DNA of 64,000 bases, from assembly GCA_001938995.1 (NCBI GenBank), contig MKZN01000015.1:1-64000 (forward strand), written 5' to 3'. Positions 60,131-64,000 of the stretch are shown one piece after another (position 1 is the stretch's first letter; each line of letters opens with the position of its first letter). A program made the translations under genes and the position numbers. The notes below the pieces were generated by a model that saw only the letters and a program-made list of their open reading frames with translations, searched no databases and was not told the origin of the DNA. This DNA is from Bacillus pumilus (GTDB lineage: Bacteria; Bacillota; Bacilli; Bacillales; Bacillaceae).

Positions 60131-60155
60131 ATACCGTGCCATGAAAACACGGTAT
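60131..60155. repeat. inverted repeat upstream of hemE
   Basis: ATACCGTG (60131-60138) and CACGGTAT (60148-60155) form a perfect 8-bp inverted repeat with a 9-nt centre, 62 bp before hemE. It could be an operator or a leader hairpin; no terminator tail follows. Confidence 0.5.
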
Positions 60156-60217
60156 AGTTAAAGCAGTGTTTGAGCCTTATACAAGAGAGTGTGAGGCGAA
60201 AGGTGGAATGAAAGGTA

Positions 60218-61276
60218 ATGGGAAAAACGAAAGCTTTTAATGACACGTTTTTGAAGGCGTGCAAAGGGGAAAAAACAGAACATGTACCGGTTTGGTATAT
60301 GAGACAGGCGGGACGCTCGCAGCCTGAATACAGAGCCCTCAAAGAAAAATACGGGCTGTTTGAAATTACGCATCAGCCAGAGCTTTGTGCTTATGTGACA
60401 AGACTTCCAGTAGAGCAATATGGTGTAGATGCCGCTATTTTATATAAAGATATTATGACTCCGCTCCCGGCTATTGGAGTGGATGTTGAAATTAAAAATG
60501 GAATTGGACCTGTGATTGATTCACCGATTCGTACAAAAGCTGATATAGAACGTCTAGGTGAACTTCATCCTGAAGAGGATCTATCCTATGTGCTTGAGAC
60601 GATCAAGCTTTTAACGACGGAACAGCTGAATGTCCCACTTATTGGTTTTGCAGGTGCGCCATTTACAATGGCTAGTTATATGATTGAAGGCGGCCCATCA
60701 AAAAATTATCATAAAACAAAGGGTCTCATGTACAGTGATCCAGATACTTGGATGCTTTTAATGAACAAATTAGCGGATATGACAATTACGTACATTCGTG
60801 CGCAGGTGAAAGCAGGAATCAGTGCATTTCAAATTTTCGACTCTTGGGTTGGTGCTTTAAATGAAGCAGATTACCGAACGTTTATTAAACCGGTCATGCA
60901 ACGTATTTTCACAGAGTTAAGAAATGAAAACGTGCCAATGTTGATGTACGGCGTGGGTGCTAGTCATCTTGTGAAAGAATGGCATGATTTGCCGATTGAT
61001 GTCGTGGGTCTTGATTGGCGTATCAGTGTAGACGAAGCACGAAAAGAAGGGTTAACGAAGACGTTACAAGGTAACCTTGATCCATCTCTCTTACTTGCTC
61101 CTTGGGAAGTCATTGAAGGAAGAGCAAAAGACATTTTAGACCAAGGTATGAAATCAGATCACTTCATCTTTAACCTAGGTCATGGGGTATTCCCTGATGT
61201 GTCACCAGACACGCTGAAGAAGCTGACAGATTTCATTCACGACTATTCTGCTAAGCATAAAAAAACATCCATCTAA
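60218..61276 (+). CDS. hemE: uroporphyrinogen decarboxylase HemE
   Basis: 352-aa enzyme decarboxylating uroporphyrinogen III to coproporphyrinogen III. Signatures [21 protein letters not shown] (near 24-44, split) and the substrate-binding Asp region [12 protein letters not shown] are intact; [17 protein letters not shown] follows. It starts the hemE-hemH-hemY operon of the coproporphyrin-dependent haem pathway used by Firmicutes. ATG with AAAGGTA upstream. A strong inverted repeat lies ahead of it. Confidence 0.96.
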   Translation: MGKTKAFNDTFLKACKGEKTEHVPVWYMRQAGRSQPEYRALKEKYGLFEITHQPELCAYVTRLPVEQYGVDAAILYKDIMTPLPAIGVDVEIKNGIGPVIDSPIRTKADIERLGELHPEEDLSYVLETIKLLTTEQLNVPLIGFAGAPFTMASYMIEGGPSKNYHKTKGLMYSDPDTWMLLMNKLADMTITYIRAQVKAGISAFQIFDSWVGALNEADYRTFIKPVMQRIFTELRNENVPMLMYGVGASHLVKEWHDLPIDVVGLDWRISVDEARKEGLTKTLQGNLDPSLLLAPWEVIEGRAKDILDQGMKSDHFIFNLGHGVFPDVSPDTLKKLTDFIHDYSAKHKKTSI

Positions 61277-61308
61277 ACGATTTCAAACGATCTGAAGGAG
61301 TGTAGGTT

Positions 61309-62247
61309 GTGGAGAAAAAGAAAATGGGGCTTCTTGTCATGGCATATGGCACCCCTTATCAAGAAGAGGACATTGAACGTTACTATACACATATCCGTAG
61401 AGGCAGAAAACCTGAGCCAGAGATGCTGCAAGATTTAAAGGATCGATACAAGGCAATCGGCGGTATTTCTCCTTTATCTAAAATCACAGAACAGCAGGCG
61501 AATGGTTTGTGTGATCATTTAAATGAAATGCAAGATGACATTGAATTTCAAGTCTACATTGGTTTAAAACATATTGAGCCATTCATTGAGGATGCTGTTG
61601 CACAAATGCATCAAGATGGCATGACAGAAGCAGTGAGTATTGTCCTTGCGCCGCACTTCTCAACGTTTAGCGTGAAATCTTATAACAAACGTGCGCAAGA
61701 TGAGGCAGATAAACTTGGCAATATCAAAATCACTTCTGTTGAAAGCTGGTATGATGAGCCAAAGTTTGTGGACTATTGGATAGAACAAGTGAAAGACACG
61801 TATGCATCCATGAGTCAAGACGAAAGAGAATCTGCCGTCCTCATCGTGTCTGCACATAGCCTTCCTGAGAAAATTATTGCTGCAGGCGATCCTTACCCTG
61901 ACCAACTAGCAGAATCGGCTAAAATGATTGCAGAAGGTGCGGGGATTAAGCATTATGAAATTGGCTGGCAAAGTGAAGGTAATACGCCTGATCCTTGGCT
62001 TGGACCAGACGTGCAGGATTTAACCAGGGACTTATTTGAACAAAAAGGTTATAAAACATTCGTCTATGTGCCTGTTGGATTTGTAGCAGATCATCTTGAA
62101 GTGTTGTACGACAATGATTATGAATGTAAAGTCGTGACAGATGAAATCGGTGCATCCTACTATCGCCCAGAAATGCCAAATGCAAAACCTGCATTTATAG
62201 ATGCGCTAGCCACAGTTGTTTTGAAGAAACTTGACGAAAGCAAGTAA
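61309..62247 (+). CDS. hemH: coproporphyrin III ferrochelatase (HemH/CpfC)
   Basis: 312-aa ferrochelatase inserting Fe2+ into coproporphyrin III, the Gram-positive route. Y13, H183 and E264, the metal-side residues of the B. subtilis enzyme, are all at the equivalent positions. GTG start (61309) with AAGGAGTG upstream. Middle gene of hemE-hemH-hemY; 32 bp after hemE and 22 bp before hemY, all on the same transcript. Confidence 0.96.
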   Translation: MEKKKMGLLVMAYGTPYQEEDIERYYTHIRRGRKPEPEMLQDLKDRYKAIGGISPLSKITEQQANGLCDHLNEMQDDIEFQVYIGLKHIEPFIEDAVAQMHQDGMTEAVSIVLAPHFSTFSVKSYNKRAQDEADKLGNIKITSVESWYDEPKFVDYWIEQVKDTYASMSQDERESAVLIVSAHSLPEKIIAAGDPYPDQLAESAKMIAEGAGIKHYEIGWQSEGNTPDPWLGPDVQDLTRDLFEQKGYKTFVYVPVGFVADHLEVLYDNDYECKVVTDEIGASYYRPEMPNAKPAFIDALATVVLKKLDESK

Positions 62248-62269
62248 TTATATAAAAGAAGGCGATCAT

Positions 62270-63685
62270 ATGCATGACAATCAAAAACACCTTGTCATCA
62301 TTGGCGGTGGCATCACTGGTTTAGCCGCCGCCTTCTATTTGGAAAAGGAAGTCGAAGAAAAAGGGCTTTCTGTCCAAATATCTCTGATTGAAGCAAGCCC
62401 TAGGCTAGGTGGGAAAATACAAACATTATATAAAGAGGGCTATATCATTGAACGCGGACCAGATTCATTTTTAGAAAGAAAGGTCAGTGGACCGCAGCTT
62501 GCAAAAGATGTCGGTCTCTCCGATCAGCTCGTGAATAATGAAACTGGGCAAGCGTATGTCTTAGTGAATGAAACGCTTCATCCGATGCCAAAGGGCGCTG
62601 TCATGGGAATACCGACTCAAATTAGTCCTTTTATTACAACAGGTCTCTTTTCAGTTGCAGGAAAAGCCAGAGCGGCGATGGATTTTGTTCTGCCAAAAAG
62701 CAAACAGACAGAGGATCAGTCTCTTGGTGAATTCTTTAGAAGACGTGTTGGCGATGAAGTGGTCGAGAATTTAATCGAGCCACTGCTTTCAGGTATTTAT
62801 GCTGGTGACATTGACCGACTTAGTTTAATGTCAACCTTCCCGCAGTTTTATCAAACAGAACAACAGCACCGCAGTTTGATTTTAGGGATGAAAAAGTCTC
62901 AGCAGCATGCAAATGCGCAGCAAGTGACAGCGAAAAAGCAAGGACAGTTTCAAACGATTAATCAAGGATTGCAAGCGCTTGTTGAAGCGATAGAAAGCAA
63001 GCTCAAGCGGACAACGATTTATAAAGGCACAAAAGTCACGCAAATTGAAAAAACAGATAAAGGCTATGGCGTTCAATTAGATAGCGGCCAAACGCTCTAT
63101 GCAGACTCAGCCATTGTCACCACCCCGCACCAATCCACCTATTCCATGTTTCCAAAAGAAGCAGGGCTAGATTATTTGCATGAGATGACATCCACTTCTG
63201 TAGCAAATGTTGCGCTCGGATTTAAAGAAGAGGACGTTCATAATGAGTACGATGGTACAGGTTTTGTCATTTCTAGAAACAGTGATTTTTCGATTACTGC
63301 CTGTACGTGGACGAACAAAAAATGGCCGCATACGGCTCCTAAAGGAAAAACATTGCTTCGTGCATATGTCGGAAAAGCTGGCGATGAATCGATAGTCGAA
63401 CAGTCAGATAGTCAAATTGTCAGCATTGTGCTGGAAGATTTGAAGAAAATCATGGACATAAAAGCGGATCCAGAACTGACGACGGTGACCCGATGGAAGA
63501 CCAGTATGCCGCAATATCATGTCGGCCATCAATCACATATTTCGGACATGAGAGAGACGTTTAAGCAATCATATCCTGGTATTTATATCACAGGTGCTGC
63601 TTTTGAAGGTGTTGGCATTCCAGATTGTATTGATCAAGGAAAAGCCGCCATCAGAGAAGCCGTATCTTACCTATTTTCATCATGA
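62270..63685 (+). CDS. hemY: coproporphyrinogen III oxidase (HemY/CgoX)
   Basis: 471-aa FAD enzyme oxidising coproporphyrinogen III to coproporphyrin III. FAD loop IIGGGITGLAAAFYLE (about 10-25), EASPRLGGKIQT, ERGPDSFLE, and C-terminal GAAFEGVGIPDCIDQGKAA. ATG at 62270 has AGAAGGCG upstream; the frame is open 13 codons higher, overlapping hemH. Last of the hemEHY operon, closed by a strong terminator. In B. subtilis HemY is soluble and this is also called protoporphyrinogen oxidase in older annotation. Confidence 0.96.
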   Translation: MHDNQKHLVIIGGGITGLAAAFYLEKEVEEKGLSVQISLIEASPRLGGKIQTLYKEGYIIERGPDSFLERKVSGPQLAKDVGLSDQLVNNETGQAYVLVNETLHPMPKGAVMGIPTQISPFITTGLFSVAGKARAAMDFVLPKSKQTEDQSLGEFFRRRVGDEVVENLIEPLLSGIYAGDIDRLSLMSTFPQFYQTEQQHRSLILGMKKSQQHANAQQVTAKKQGQFQTINQGLQALVEAIESKLKRTTIYKGTKVTQIEKTDKGYGVQLDSGQTLYADSAIVTTPHQSTYSMFPKEAGLDYLHEMTSTSVANVALGFKEEDVHNEYDGTGFVISRNSDFSITACTWTNKKWPHTAPKGKTLLRAYVGKAGDESIVEQSDSQIVSIVLEDLKKIMDIKADPELTTVTRWKTSMPQYHVGHQSHISDMRETFKQSYPGIYITGAAFEGVGIPDCIDQGKAAIREAVSYLFSS

Positions 63686-63686
63686 G

Positions 63687-63722
63687 AAACTCCCTTTCCG
63701 GTCATGGAAAGGGAGTTTTTTT
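63687..63722 (+). terminator. hemEHY terminator
   Basis: AAACTCCCTTTCC (63687-63699) pairs perfectly with 63706-63718, then T7. Confidence 0.9.
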
Positions 63723-63858
63723 ATGCTTTTTATATTAAGAAAAGCGCATTGTTCAATCAACTTCATCAAAGGAGTTGCATCTGTGGAATGGATTGTGGTA
63801 TATTACTTCCTGTACTTAATGACCAAATCGTTCAAATAGTCATATTGGGAGTGAGATC

Positions 63859-64000
63859 ATGAGTGTTGATAGGCGACAAATGATTTTAGATGGAGCAACC
63901 AAGGCGTTTACTCAGTTTGGATATAAAGCCACAACGATGGACCTTGTAGCAAAACTTGCTAACGTCGGAAAAGGTACCATTTATACCTTTTTCAAAAATA
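63859..64000 (+). CDS. yhgD: TetR-family regulator YhgD, cut by the window end
   Basis: First 47 codons of a TetR-type regulator: MSVDRRQMILDGATKAFTQF, then TTMDLVAKLANVGKGTIYTFF, the N-terminal helix-turn-helix. Next to hemY it matches B. subtilis yhgD. ATG (63859) with GGGAGTGA upstream. An inverted pair ATGAC (63820-63824) and GTCAT (63838-63842) lies just before the ribosome binding site, possibly its own operator. The remainder is outside the window. Confidence 0.85.
   Translation, partial: MSVDRRQMILDGATKAFTQFGYKATTMDLVAKLANVGKGTIYTFFKN

Noticed and set aside
1-64000. CRISPR array, insertion sequence or complete prophage
   Set aside because: No regularly spaced repeats, transposase, integrase or phage structural genes were seen anywhere in the window.

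Overview
The window is a stretch of low-to-moderate GC Firmicute chromosome. Gene order, protein sequences and sporulation genes point to a Bacillus of the B. pumilus / safensis / altitudinis type. From about 8 kb onward it is largely collinear with the B. subtilis yhdK-yhgD region: sigM, yhdP, yhdT, yhdW-Z, yheN-A, yhaX-A, ecs, pbpF, hemEHY. The species name is an inference from family and synteny knowledge, not from a database search. No complete mobile element, rRNA, CRISPR array or intact tRNA gene was seen.

Layout. 0-7.9 kb: catalase katA with a PerR box, nsrR divergent from flavohemoglobin hmp with an NsrR-type palindrome, spoVR, a nested palindromic intergenic element, a secreted alkaline phosphatase, and a LysM-NlpC/P60 cell-wall hydrolase. 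8-10 kb: the sigM-yhdL-yhdK operon (ECF sigma factor and membrane anti-sigma factors) with an autoregulatory-type promoter. 10-19 kb: plsC, two CNNM/CorC-type Mg exporter paralogues (yhdP, yhdT), a MerR regulator, a small phage-regulator-like gene behind a LexA box, two fluoride exporter genes coupled to yhdW, mscS-type yhdY, sirtuin srtN and deacetylase yheN.

20-28 kb: dat, nhaX, and the heterodimeric multidrug ABC exporter bmrCD preceded by a leader ORF and alternative hairpins that look like a ribosome-mediated attenuator. Next comes an AT-rich gene for a secreted protein of unknown function, then yheG, the mini-ORF yheF and sspB. The sspB leader carries a degenerate tRNA-Gln-like fold with an encoded ACCA end. 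28-35 kb: msmX with a PucR-type regulator, yheE, the ATP-grasp spore proteins yheD/yheC, yheB and yheA. 35-46 kb: yhaX, hemZ, a solitary IucD-type monooxygenase, yhaR, and the nucleic-acid genes yhaO-yhaN-yhaM.

46-57 kb: prsA, two YjcZ-type miniproteins, yhaJ, yhaI, scoC, yhaH, trpP with a TRAP site over its ribosome binding site, serC, hit, ecsABC and yhaA. 57-64 kb: yhgB, hmoB, sporulation penicillin-binding protein pbpF, the coproporphyrin-dependent haem genes hemE-hemH-hemY, and the start of the TetR-type gene yhgD, cut by the window edge.

Themes. Oxidative and nitrosative defence (katA, nsrR-hmp), cell-envelope stress (sigM, plsC, wall hydrolase, pbpF, prsA), sporulation (spoVR, sspB, yheC/D, yhaL, pbpF, YjcZ proteins) and haem metabolism (hemZ, hemEHY, hmoB) dominate. 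Several start codons are GTG or TTG, and I moved many starts downstream to the codon with the best-spaced Shine-Dalgarno sequence. The best candidates for something undescribed are the tRNA-like fold in the sspB leader, the perfect hairpin between ribosome binding site and start codon of yhdT, the LexA-boxed small regulator, and the nested hairpin element between spoVR and phoA.
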